From JAKJEP01 sp964580995 (GTDB lineage Bacteria > Planctomycetota > Phycisphaerae > Sedimentisphaerales > SM23-30), in contig CAZOMV010000107.1 of NCBI GenBank assembly GCA_964580995.1, positions 1 to 19,025 of the forward strand: a stretch of 19,025 nucleotides of DNA. The letters are read 5' to 3'. The translations under genes were made by a program, and so were the position numbers. This document shows positions 8,078 to 16,263 of this stretch, one piece after another (the first letter of the stretch is position 1; each line of letters begins with the position of its first letter). Under the pieces are notes generated by a model that ran no database searches, had not been told where the DNA came from, and was given only the letters and a program-made list of their open reading frames with translations.

Positions 8078-8109
8078 AAAAAGCCATGACTTGCTGTAAG
8101 TCATGGCTT
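8078..8109 (-). terminator. Intrinsic terminator after the rhamnose operon
   Basis: AAGCCATGACTT and AAGTCATGGCTT form a perfect 12-bp stem around a 5-nt loop (8081-8109). On the minus strand the stem runs into TTTTT (8078-8082, partly within the stem). It sits 54 nt after the rhaA stop and before the ABC-F start, so it most simply ends the rha transcript. A weak promoter-like pair (TTGACC at 8139-8144, GATACT at 8117-8122) just upstream leaves open that it also acts as a leader hairpin for the ABC-F gene. Confidence 0.8.
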
Positions 8110-8162
8110 GGATAGTAGTATCGCTATTTACGCCCGCAGGTCAAGGGCTTGCCGGCCGGATT

Positions 8163-9437
8163 TTACCGGGTCGGGAAAACCTTGGCTTCGTAGGCTTTCA
8201 CTTCATCGAGCCAGGCGGAACCGACAAGAACATTCTGCTGCTGGCAATAGTAATCCCAGACAGCGCCAAACAGCAGGGTTTTCTGCTCTTCCAGCCAGGC
8301 CAGCCGGGAGGTGAAATCACCGCCCTGTTCGAGCTGACGGAGCTTTGTGACCGGTTCCAGCAAAGCAATTAACAAAGCCTTAAGCATGGAACGGGTGCCG
8401 ATCACCCAGGCGGCCAGCCGATTGATGCTGGCGTCAAAGAAGTCCAGACCGATATGTACTCGGGCAAAATAGTCATTTCGCGCCAGTTCATAGGCAATCG
8501 CCAGCAGATCGTCCGAAAGAATCACGACATGGTCGCTGTCCCAGCGGATGCCGCGGCTGACGTGCAGAAGGATTTCATCGAGAAACGTCAGGGTGGAGGA
8601 AATTTTGTCCGCAATGGTTTCGGTAGGATGGAAATGGCCGCTATCCAGGCAGAGCAGGGTTTTATTGCGCAGTGCATATCCCATATAGAATTCGTGCGAG
8701 CCGACCACGTAGGATTCGGAACCGATACCGAATAATTTCGACTCGATGCTGTCCAGATGATGTTTCGGGTTCAGCTTTTCCGCAAACATCTCATCCAGCG
8801 ATTTTTTTAGCCGTTCCCGCGGGCTTTTCCGGTCGATGGGGATATCCTTATACCCATCCGGTATCCAGACGTTATCCACACAGGTGGACTTCAGCTGGCG
8901 GCCCATATACTCGCCGATCTTCCGGCAGGCAATGCCGTGGCGCACCCAGAATTTGCGGATGCCCTCATCGGGGCTGGCCAGGGTAAATCCCCCGCTGGCG
9001 TTGGGATGCGAAAAGAAACTGCCGTTGAAATCCAGGCCGTGCAGCTTTTTCTCTTTGGCCCAGTCGATCCAGGTCTGGAAATGTTTCGGCTGAAGGTCAT
9101 CCCGCTCCACCTTCCGCCCGCCGGTTTCCGCATAGATCGCATGAAGACTCAGCCGGTGCCGGCCCGGAATCAGGCTCAGCACCTTCTCCAGGTCCTGCCG
9201 CAACTGCTCAGCATTGCGGGCCTTGCCGGGATAATTTCCCGTCGCCTGAATCCCGCCATCGCCCGACAGCCCCTGACTGCTTTCAAAACCGCTGACATCA
9301 TCCCCCTGCCAGCAGTGGAGGCTGACGGGAATCCCTTGCAGTTTCTTCAAAACCTGGTCCGTATCCACGTCCAGTGCGGCATATCGTTCTTTCGCCATTT
9401 CGTACGCTTTTGCAATTTGGGATGTTTTTTTCGCCAT
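8163..9437 (-). CDS. rhaA: L-rhamnose isomerase
   Basis: RhaA converts L-rhamnose to L-rhamnulose using two divalent metals in the cytoplasm. The protein is nearly colinear with E. coli RhaA. Counting from the upstream ATG at 9443, the metal ligands known in that enzyme appear at the same numbers: E234, D267, H294, D334 for the structural metal and H270, D302, D304 for the catalytic one, within CLDSGHFHPTE and RGIRWDSDHVV. The HCWQGDDVSGFE segment near residue 43 is also characteristic. I place the start at the ATG at 9437 (MAKKTSQ, 424 residues) because GAGGA lies seven bases before it but only one before the ATG at 9443. It is the last gene of the operon, 27-33 nt after the aldolase gene and followed by the terminator. 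Confidence 0.96.
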   Translation of the reverse strand: MAKKTSQIAKAYEMAKERYAALDVDTDQVLKKLQGIPVSLHCWQGDDVSGFESSQGLSGDGGIQATGNYPGKARNAEQLRQDLEKVLSLIPGRHRLSLHAIYAETGGRKVERDDLQPKHFQTWIDWAKEKKLHGLDFNGSFFSHPNASGGFTLASPDEGIRKFWVRHGIACRKIGEYMGRQLKSTCVDNVWIPDGYKDIPIDRKSPRERLKKSLDEMFAEKLNPKHHLDSIESKLFGIGSESYVVGSHEFYMGYALRNKTLLCLDSGHFHPTETIADKISSTLTFLDEILLHVSRGIRWDSDHVVILSDDLLAIAYELARNDYFARVHIGLDFFDASINRLAAWVIGTRSMLKALLIALLEPVTKLRQLEQGGDFTSRLAWLEEQKTLLFGAVWDYYCQQQNVLVGSAWLDEVKAYEAKVFPTR

Positions 9438-9470
9438 AGCCATATCCTCGTTTCTATAATAGAGTTACCT

Positions 9471-11444
9471 TTAACGCACCATGACCTGGCCGCTATCCGC
9501 GACAAGGGTTTGAGCGGTGATGGTACGCGCCTGGTCGGAACACAAAAAGACCACCGCATCGGCGATGTCCTGCCGTTTGATTTCCCGTTTCAGGATGGTT
9601 TTATTGACATAAAACGGGATTACTTCTTCGGGTTTGATGCCGTTTTTCTGGGCGCAGACTTTGATATATTCGGGATTCCAGATTTTCGAGCCTTCAAAAA
9701 CATTGCCGGGGCAAATGCTGTTGACCCGAATGCCATGCTCGCCCAGTTCCAGCGCCCAGCCGCGTGCCATATGAATCTCACCGGCCTTGGTGGCGTTGTA
9801 GGGGGTGTTGTTCTTGCTGGGTTCCAAACCGGATTTGGAACTCAGGTTGATAATACTCCCCCCCATTCCCTGCTGAATCAGAATACGGGCCGCCGCCCGG
9901 GCCATCAGGAAATAACCGGTCAGGTTGACCTCCAGGGCAAAACGGAATTTATCAGCCGGCAAATCAACCAGGGCGTAGGCGGGGGCGACGCCGGCGGCAT
10001 TGACCAGGATGTCCAGGCCGCCCCATTGTTTCAGCAGAGCGGCAAAGGCATGGTCAACGCTGATTTCGTCTGTGACATTGCAGGTAACCGCTGCCACCGA
10101 AGCAGCAGGGATTTCCTGCTGAATCAGGGAGACAGTTTCTTCGGCAGCCGGCCGGTCCAAATCGCAGGCGGCCACCATCGCCCCGGCCCGGGCCAGCCCG
10201 ATGGCAATACCCCGCCCCAGGCCGCTGCCGGCTCCCGTCACCACCGCGATACGGCCCTGCAAACTGCCCTGGCTGGTAGCTCGGGAGAGTTTTTCGCGAT
10301 AGCTTTCCGATTCCCAGGTTCGAATGAAATCCCGCTGGCGTTTGGTCAAGGCCCAGACCCCGCCCAACCGCACGGCCGCCTGGCGAATGAACATGGAACC
10401 GGCGGCGATGCTTTCAATGGTCGAGGTGGTGGCCGGGTTGCAGGCGAGCAGCAGGCCGATATTTTTTACCACGAACGCCCGGGGAATCGCCTGCCCGGAA
10501 TCCAGATGTTTTTGAATTTTTGTGCGGATGGTTTTCGCATCGGGCCGCTCCAGCCATAGGGCCGGGCCGTTGGCATAGACCATTTCATCGGGCGACAGAG
10601 GCCCTGCCGCCAGCAGCCGGGCAGCATCCGGCCGAGCCATAAACCGCACCGCCTCTTCATTAACACAATAACTAACCGGCAGATACTGCCCGGTAATAGA
10701 AAATATCGCCTTCCGTAGCGACAATTGCGCAGCTTGAATTTGAGCCGGATCGACAGGTTTTAATTTGACGGCCTTTGCCGCCGGAATCTTACCCTGGCAA
10801 GTCGCAATCACCTTGCGAACCAGTCGCAGGGCAGCGTCAGCAGTGTCCGCACTGACAATCAGGCCATGCTTTTCCAGAAAAACCAGCGCCGGCTTGCGGC
10901 CATGCTCTCCTTGATACGCATCAATCAACCGCTTCATTTTTTGCGCCAACTGATAGCCGGGATCGGTATAAGGAACCCACAAAGGTGGATACTTTTCCCG
11001 CTGGAAGAGTTTTTCGATCTGTTTTTTCCCCTGTTGGGCATTGACATATGCGCCTACCAGCAGCGGATGCAGATGGATCACATAGCGGCCCAACATCGCG
11101 TGAAAATGGGCCTCCACCGAGGGGCGGATGGCTGGAGGCATGTCATCCTTACAGGCCAGCATCAGCCGCCGGACAATCTCATTCTCCCGGGCGAACGTCT
11201 CCATCCGGCCCAGGGCCGCATCGCCCAGCATGGTCAGCACCCCTTCCAGTTCCAGCCGCCGCCAGCCTTTTTGGGCATTCATATCCTTCAGGGCGGTCCC
11301 GCTGGCCTTGATGTACATGAACCGGCCGTCAGCGGTTTTGGCGGAGGTATTGCCCCCCCCACCCTGCACGAGGGTCGTATCTTTTCCCGTAACATTCGAT
11401 ATTTTAATCAGCTCCCGCAGAGCTAAATCAATCGTCATAAGCAC
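9471..11444 (-). CDS. rhaEW: Bifunctional rhamnulose-1-phosphate aldolase / L-lactaldehyde dehydrogenase
   Basis: This is a 657-residue fusion. Residues 1-370 are a class II aldolase domain with the phosphate-binding GGGGNTS (28-34) and metal ligands H124, H126 (HLHP) and H193 (EKHG). Residues 395-657 are a short-chain dehydrogenase with TGAGSGLGRG (403-412), NAAG (482-485), Ser near 535 and YNATK (Tyr549, Lys553). In the family of Bacillus subtilis RhaEW, the first domain splits L-rhamnulose-1-phosphate into DHAP and L-lactaldehyde and the second oxidises lactaldehyde to lactate with NAD. This explains why no separate lactaldehyde dehydrogenase or reductase accompanies the operon. The GTG at 11444 has AAAGG five bases before it; the ATG at 11438 is an alternative. 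The stop is TAA, followed by rhaA. Confidence 0.94.
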   Translation of the reverse strand: MLMTIDLALRELIKISNVTGKDTTLVQGGGGNTSAKTADGRFMYIKASGTALKDMNAQKGWRRLELEGVLTMLGDAALGRMETFARENEIVRRLMLACKDDMPPAIRPSVEAHFHAMLGRYVIHLHPLLVGAYVNAQQGKKQIEKLFQREKYPPLWVPYTDPGYQLAQKMKRLIDAYQGEHGRKPALVFLEKHGLIVSADTADAALRLVRKVIATCQGKIPAAKAVKLKPVDPAQIQAAQLSLRKAIFSITGQYLPVSYCVNEEAVRFMARPDAARLLAAGPLSPDEMVYANGPALWLERPDAKTIRTKIQKHLDSGQAIPRAFVVKNIGLLLACNPATTSTIESIAAGSMFIRQAAVRLGGVWALTKRQRDFIRTWESESYREKLSRATSQGSLQGRIAVVTGAGSGLGRGIAIGLARAGAMVAACDLDRPAAEETVSLIQQEIPAASVAAVTCNVTDEISVDHAFAALLKQWGGLDILVNAAGVAPAYALVDLPADKFRFALEVNLTGYFLMARAAARILIQQGMGGSIINLSSKSGLEPSKNNTPYNATKAGEIHMARGWALELGEHGIRVNSICPGNVFEGSKIWNPEYIKVCAQKNGIKPEEVIPFYVNKTILKREIKRQDIADAVVFLCSDQARTITAQTLVADSGQVMVR

Positions 11445-11470
11445 TTACACCTTTCTTTGTTCAAAACGAT

Positions 11471-13171
11471 TTACGATTTACCTTTTTCCTTCCGGCTGAT
11501 CCAGACGGTTCCCGCCACAAAATAGATCAGGGAAGGCCAGATAAGAAAACTCTTAAACCAATCAAAACGTCCCTGGTACCCATCCGAGCCCCTGACCAGG
11601 ATATAAATGGGAATCACCAGACAGACTAACAGCGATAGAATAGCGATTATTTTAGCCGCCATTAATATCGGATCAGAGGCCGATTTTCTTTCCGGTTGAG
11701 GGGCGGATGCGAAAAACTGTTTCGCAGGGGAAGAGCGGACAGCAGATATATCAGCAGGCAACATTTCCCGGGCGCCGGCCAGAGAGGCAAGGAAAATATA
11801 AAGAACCGTAGTCAGCAGCCAGACCGGAACAAACAGGAAAAACAGGTGAATAATGCCTTTATACTCCAGGGTAATCGCCAAAACAATTGCAATGACCCAA
11901 CTGGCCAAGGCAGGCCAGTTTATATTCAGTTTCTTTTTGGAGGCCCAGAATTGCGTAAAGCCGATCCGGGGGAAAATCCAGTGCTCGGTAAAAACGATGG
12001 CACCGACGGGCATGAGCAGCAGGCCGTAATAACCGACAAAATCCAGCAGTTTCAGAAAAACAAATGGGAAACAGGCAATGATAGTAGTGGCAATGCCAGC
12101 AATTAAAGTAACTACCCAGCGCGGCCAGCCGGGAGTAATCGCCTGAAAGGCCAGCCCCGCCCGGTAAAGCGTGGGATTCGAGGTGGTCCAGCCGGCCAGC
12201 ACTACCGCGATAATGCCCGAAAAACCTAATGCCTCGATCGCCAGGTTCCCCGGATCGATCTGGCTGATGCTCTTATTCAGTATCAAAGCAGTCGCGGCGC
12301 CCATGATACCGGCGCAAATCCAGGCCAGATAATGACCTAGAAACATGCCAAACGCAGAATACAGCCCATAAGAGGCCTTCTTCGCATAACGGAAGAGAGC
12401 CATATCCGAAAGGCCCCCGTGCATGGCCAGATTGCAAATCCAGGCAAAGGCTGCCACATGCCAGAATCCGATGGATTTGCTCCCATCGGCGGTTTGCCCG
12501 GTCCAGATCACCTCATTGGCCAGCCGCCAGAAATCCCCAAAAGATCGGATCTGCCCCACCCCTTCGGTATTGGCCGCCAGGCCGGGCAGCATCACTACCG
12601 CCCCGGCAATGAACATCAAAAACATCCAAGGGGAACAAACGGTGGAGAACTGAGCCAGCTTTTTAAAGCCGAGTATCGCCAGCGTAACTACCACTGCACC
12701 AACGATTAATACCACCAGCACAAACCGGTAATCCTGCGGATACCAGTGCACCTGCGCCGGAATCCCAAACGGAATACGCACGGCAGAAGCGGAGACGGTA
12801 ATCATGCACCCCGCCAGGATACAGAATAAGATGGCATTGACGATGTTATAAATGGTAGTGGTGACAGGACCTGCAATCTTCCGCAGATACCAGTACAACG
12901 TCAGCCGGGTCTGGACGGCGATTGGGGCACACACCAGTGCCCACGTCAGAACGGCCAGGGCATTGCCGATTAGCAAACCCACAAAGATGTCAATCGCCGA
13001 CGATCCCCAACTTACAAACAACGCTCCGATCACAAACTCGGTCCCAGCCACATGCTCCCCAGCGAATAGGCCCGCGAAATGCCGGCCCGGCTGTAATTGA
13101 TCCTGCGTAACCGGCTCCCGCTCAAATTCGTACAATTTGTCCAATGCTTTGATAGTACTACTGTCAGACAT
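11471..13171 (-). CDS. NCS1-family (purine-cytosine permease-like) transporter, likely for rhamnose
   Basis: A 566-residue integral membrane protein with about 12 hydrophobic segments. The N-terminal region (GLFAGEHVAGTEFVIGALFVSW followed by FVGLLIGNALAVLTW, residues 35-78) has the layout of nucleobase:cation symporter-1 proteins, which normally carry nucleobases, hydantoins or thiamine by Na+ or H+ symport. A polar cytoplasmic stretch near residues 470-500 precedes the last two helices. Position in the middle of a rhamnose operon with no other transporter suggests that it imports L-rhamnose or a rhamnoside; this is inference from context, since RhaT, MFS and ABC systems are the usual importers. 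AAAGGA lies seven bases before the ATG. The spacing is 34 nt after the dehydrogenase gene and 26 nt before the aldolase gene. Confidence 0.85.
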   Translation of the reverse strand: MSDSSTIKALDKLYEFEREPVTQDQLQPGRHFAGLFAGEHVAGTEFVIGALFVSWGSSAIDIFVGLLIGNALAVLTWALVCAPIAVQTRLTLYWYLRKIAGPVTTTIYNIVNAILFCILAGCMITVSASAVRIPFGIPAQVHWYPQDYRFVLVVLIVGAVVVTLAILGFKKLAQFSTVCSPWMFLMFIAGAVVMLPGLAANTEGVGQIRSFGDFWRLANEVIWTGQTADGSKSIGFWHVAAFAWICNLAMHGGLSDMALFRYAKKASYGLYSAFGMFLGHYLAWICAGIMGAATALILNKSISQIDPGNLAIEALGFSGIIAVVLAGWTTSNPTLYRAGLAFQAITPGWPRWVVTLIAGIATTIIACFPFVFLKLLDFVGYYGLLLMPVGAIVFTEHWIFPRIGFTQFWASKKKLNINWPALASWVIAIVLAITLEYKGIIHLFFLFVPVWLLTTVLYIFLASLAGAREMLPADISAVRSSPAKQFFASAPQPERKSASDPILMAAKIIAILSLLVCLVIPIYILVRGSDGYQGRFDWFKSFLIWPSLIYFVAGTVWISRKEKGKS

Positions 13172-13205
13172 ATCCTGTTCCTTTCCTGATAAGGAATTAG
13201 AATGT

Positions 13206-14870
13206 TTACGTCCATTCTTGCAGCAGCGTGCCCTCGGACGGAACGCTCCAGAGATCCTCTTTCAGGCCTTTCGCTACCGAAATATTTTTCTGTTTCAGCT
13301 CTTCCAGGGTGGTCAGGCCCAGACCCCGGCAGGCGGGATAAACAATGATCTTGCCGGGAATTAACTGTTTTTCGACGGCCCGGATGCCTTCCACCGCCCC
13401 TTCCAGGCCGCTGACGGCGGCGACGGAGATATTGGTATCCAGACTGCCGGACTCCACCTTTTTTAACACCGCTTTCATGTCATCGAGCGTAGATCCGCTG
13501 GTACCAATGAAATACAATTGCTTCTCGATATAACGCTGCAAATCCATTTCGCCGGTTACCGTCGCGGCAATACCGGCAAAAATGTTGATTATACCATTCT
13601 GACCCGTTGTCCGGACGGATTCCACCACCAGTTTGGGGACCGGAGCCATCAAAACAATATAGTCCATCTCCTCTGCCGGGGCGTTTTTCGCGGGATGGTA
13701 CGAATGGTAACCGACCTTGTTTTTATCCGCCAGCGGCTGGGTGATTTTATCCAGTAAAGCCAGTCTTCTATCATCGAGATCACCGGCATAAACGGTAACA
13801 TCTGGTATTCCCTGACATACATTGCGAACCACGTGCATGACGCCCATGGGACCGCCCGCCCCGATAACATTGATTTTATCGCCGGGCCGAATTTCGCCGG
13901 AGGCAGGAATGGTTTTCATCGACTCAGCCGGTTCAGAACTCGTCGTGCCGATAATACGAATCCCGCCATAATGTACCCGACCTACATAGGTAACCACATT
14001 CCGGTTTAATTTACCGCCGCATAAAACGATATTCAATATACCCCTGGCCGCTAATTTCGCAAAGAGGGATTCCACCACCGCCGGATCAGCACCAAAGTAA
14101 ATAATATCATCAAAAGAAGTTTCCGGCAAAGAGTTTACGTGATCCGCACGATTGACCGGCAGATTGAATCCGGCTGGCATTTCCGATGAGGATACCCAGG
14201 TAATCCGGGCGGGAGAGCCTTGTTTTAACAGGTTTTGAATTTGGGAAAGTTTGATTTGGGTATCTGCCACTATCAGCAATTGCCCCCCCGCTTTCAGCGT
14301 CTGACGTTCCCGGACGGCATAGGCATCCTCCACGCACGCCCACGGCTCGACCAGGGCAATGGCGGCGGCGGATAGATTCTCCGAGGCGGGAATCAGCATG
14401 GAATCCCCTTGCGGGGAGGTGATAACTCTTTCGTCCATAAGGACATATTCCTGCAATGCCCCCTCAAAATTATAGCCGAATGAACCGTTGGAATTCGCCG
14501 TCGGCAGCCACCGGTAATCCGTCTGCACCAGATAGCGCTGGCCGGGCTGAAAATGGGTTACTTTCTTACCCACGGCCCAAATCCGCACCACAGCTTCATG
14601 GCCGGGAACGGTCGGTTTATCATCCGGCACATAGCTGGGAATCTCAGACAGTACGCTTTGGTCGATACCGGAGATAATGCTGGTTTTCCGCGCATGGCCG
14701 GAGAACTGCTTTAACAGCTTCAGATCGGAAAAACAAAGGCCGACGGCCTCCACCCGGCAAAGAATCTGATAGGGACCAGGGGGATCCACTTTTTTCGTAG
14801 TATTCAACCGCAATTGATCGGGGCCGATCAACTGAACGGCGTTTTGCGTTGGGGGGATTTGATATTGCAT
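13206..14870 (-). CDS. MDR-family zinc dehydrogenase with a duplicated Rossmann domain
   Basis: The catalytic N-terminal domain has Cys46 (GLCFSD), His91-Glu92 (VPGHE) and Glu175 (VEPWACVEDAY), the usual catalytic zinc and proton-relay positions of medium-chain dehydrogenases. The four-Cys structural zinc lobe is absent. The FGYNFEGALQEYVL stretch recalls sorbitol or sorbose-phosphate dehydrogenases. At 554 residues it is about 200 longer than usual because the cofactor domain occurs twice: a first copy at about 195-310 that has lost GxGxxG, and a second at about 328-480 that has GAGGPMG (337-343). I choose the ATG at 14868-14870 (AGGA eight bases upstream) over the longer frame from 14951, which would overlap the preceding gene. 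The substrate is unknown; a polyol, lactaldehyde or phosphorylated ketose from deoxysugar breakdown would fit the operon. Confidence 0.88.
   Translation of the reverse strand: MQYQIPPTQNAVQLIGPDQLRLNTTKKVDPPGPYQILCRVEAVGLCFSDLKLLKQFSGHARKTSIISGIDQSVLSEIPSYVPDDKPTVPGHEAVVRIWAVGKKVTHFQPGQRYLVQTDYRWLPTANSNGSFGYNFEGALQEYVLMDERVITSPQGDSMLIPASENLSAAAIALVEPWACVEDAYAVRERQTLKAGGQLLIVADTQIKLSQIQNLLKQGSPARITWVSSSEMPAGFNLPVNRADHVNSLPETSFDDIIYFGADPAVVESLFAKLAARGILNIVLCGGKLNRNVVTYVGRVHYGGIRIIGTTSSEPAESMKTIPASGEIRPGDKINVIGAGGPMGVMHVVRNVCQGIPDVTVYAGDLDDRRLALLDKITQPLADKNKVGYHSYHPAKNAPAEEMDYIVLMAPVPKLVVESVRTTGQNGIINIFAGIAATVTGEMDLQRYIEKQLYFIGTSGSTLDDMKAVLKKVESGSLDTNISVAAVSGLEGAVEGIRAVEKQLIPGKIIVYPACRGLGLTTLEELKQKNISVAKGLKEDLWSVPSEGTLLQEWT
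13431..14288 (-). repeat. Internal duplication of the Rossmann domain in the MDR dehydrogenase
   Basis: Protein segments DDIIYFGADPAVVESLFAKL (residues 254-273) with RIIGTTSS (305-312), and MDYIVLMAPVPKLVVESV (402-419) with YFIGTSGS (453-460), align with matching spacing. Each pair lies at the end of an alpha/beta unit beginning with an LKAGGQLLIV or IRPGDKINVI strand. Only the second copy keeps a glycine-rich nucleotide loop. Confidence 0.7.
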
Positions 14871-14907
14871 AGGTAATATCCTGTAAATGCTTATTTTACA
14901 ATTGTGT

Positions 14908-16230
14908 TTATTCGATTTTTTTAAGTATTTGTTTTGGAGTAGCGTTGGCATCGAAACCGGTCAGGCACTGCTGATGAACCGGCTGGAGTTGGCGGCCGAT
15001 CTGCTCGAAAAAGTCGTTTTTGGCCTTCGTATTGGCAAAAACATGGCTCGCCCACGGGCTGGTATAGCCCAGCCCGCACTGCCGCTGGAGCAGGGAATGG
15101 GCATAGACGATATAACCGCCTTTAAGAAAAACAGATAGCAATCGCTGCAGCTCCCGGCTGCGGAAATCATCGACAAACTTCTGGCCGGGACTGTTCATTT
15201 CCGTACCTACCACCACAGGAAGTTGCAACTTCTCGGCCACTTCCACAATGTGATACAGATTGGCCACCTTCTCATCTTCGACGCCGGGGGTATAGTTGCG
15301 ATCCGGGATAATATTGATGGCTGCTACACCGGTGGACATAGCCACTTGCAGCAGTTGCTCGATTTTCTTCTCCCCGGCGCTGAAACCATTGAGCCAAGTC
15401 AGCGTGGGAATCGCTCCAGCGGAGAGAAGAAACTGGTTTGTTTCCGCCATCTTGGGAAAAGATCCCTGGTCCGGCTGGACATAGCCCACACCCCCCCGTT
15501 TCATAAGTTTTGATCTTATCGTATTTAGCAGCGAGGCCCCTTCCGGCAGTTCCAGCGAATTGGGGGCCGCCGCCAGCTTTTCCGACCAGAAAGCGGCTAG
15601 TTGCTTTTGATCAGGAAAAACTGCCTGGGCTTTGCGGGCGTAGGCCAGGCACATATGCCGCTCGGTGGCGTTGCCAGAGGGGGTAAGCGGCAAGACATCC
15701 GCCTGATAATCCAGCATTACCGGATCCAAAAACCGGTTCACGCGCCGCATCAGTTCCATATTTCGCTGCTGGGCCATCTGGCGAAGCTGGTGTAGAAACT
15801 GCCGGTTTTTATCATCCGTTGGGGCAGAAGGAAATCCGACACCCATATGATAGGTGATCCCCGGTTCACCGGGTGAGGTCATTTCCAGTTCGGCAAATTC
15901 CGGCACAAAAACCCGTGTCTCCATGCCGACAAAGGACTTAAGATTCAACAAATTTCCCGCCGCAACAAATTCGTCCAGGCCGTCCAGCACGTCGAAATCC
16001 ACAATACCCGCCATTGCCAGGCCTGTTTTGCGGGCCAGCCAGGCAAATTTGCTGGGGGAATAGCCATAGGCGTTATAAGAAAAAAACGTGTGGCCGTGCA
16101 GGTTGATATCGGAACCGGCTGGGGGCAGTTGGATTTTTCCCTGCTGAACCTCCGTCCACAACTCCTGCAGGACCTTTCGCCGCTGCCCTGCATCAAAACT
16201 ATCCAGCATATGTTCCCACTTCTTTATCAT
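14908..16230 (-). CDS. Divergent PHP-like metal-dependent protein of the rhamnose operon
   Basis: The 440-residue protein carries NLHGHTFFSYNAYGYSP (residues 43-59), matching motif I (HxH, His45 and His47) of PHP phosphoesterases, then GIVDFDVLDGLDEF (75-88) where PHP proteins usually have a TDH, GMETRVF (Glu104), and YHMGVGF (His128), resembling the Glu and His ligands of motifs II-III. The later AHP and SDxH motifs appear replaced by TWL (278-280) and TEMN (343-346). So the N-terminal ligands are kept and the C-terminal ones changed, and the metal set or reaction may differ. PHP enzymes hydrolyse phosphate esters, but no such step belongs to the standard rhamnose route. It is 33 nt downstream of rhaB. 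The ribosome binding site is AGGAAG, rather far from the ATG at 16230; the ATG at 16209 is possible. Function unknown. Confidence 0.75.
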   Translation of the reverse strand: MIKKWEHMLDSFDAGQRRKVLQELWTEVQQGKIQLPPAGSDINLHGHTFFSYNAYGYSPSKFAWLARKTGLAMAGIVDFDVLDGLDEFVAAGNLLNLKSFVGMETRVFVPEFAELEMTSPGEPGITYHMGVGFPSAPTDDKNRQFLHQLRQMAQQRNMELMRRVNRFLDPVMLDYQADVLPLTPSGNATERHMCLAYARKAQAVFPDQKQLAAFWSEKLAAAPNSLELPEGASLLNTIRSKLMKRGGVGYVQPDQGSFPKMAETNQFLLSAGAIPTLTWLNGFSAGEKKIEQLLQVAMSTGVAAINIIPDRNYTPGVEDEKVANLYHIVEVAEKLQLPVVVGTEMNSPGQKFVDDFRSRELQRLLSVFLKGGYIVYAHSLLQRQCGLGYTSPWASHVFANTKAKNDFFEQIGRQLQPVHQQCLTGFDANATPKQILKKIE

Positions 16231-16263
16231 CGCGTTTTCACTTCCTGTTGCTTGGTTCTATAG

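Noticed and set aside
8937..10559. 540-codon open frame on the plus strand
   Set aside because: Antisense across rhaA and the aldolase gene, and it crosses their intergenic spacer; no ribosome binding site or known motif.
11437..11448. ATAAGCACTTAC, the inverse of GTAAGTGCTTAT at 18881-18892, considered as a shared regulatory site
   Set aside because: The first copy lies in the aldolase start region within an operon, so regulation there is unlikely; a 12-base match by chance in 19 kb is not compelling.
14871..14951. 27-residue N-terminal extension of the MDR dehydrogenase
   Set aside because: It would overlap the PHP-like gene, is not MDR-like, and the ATG at 14870 has its own AGGA site.
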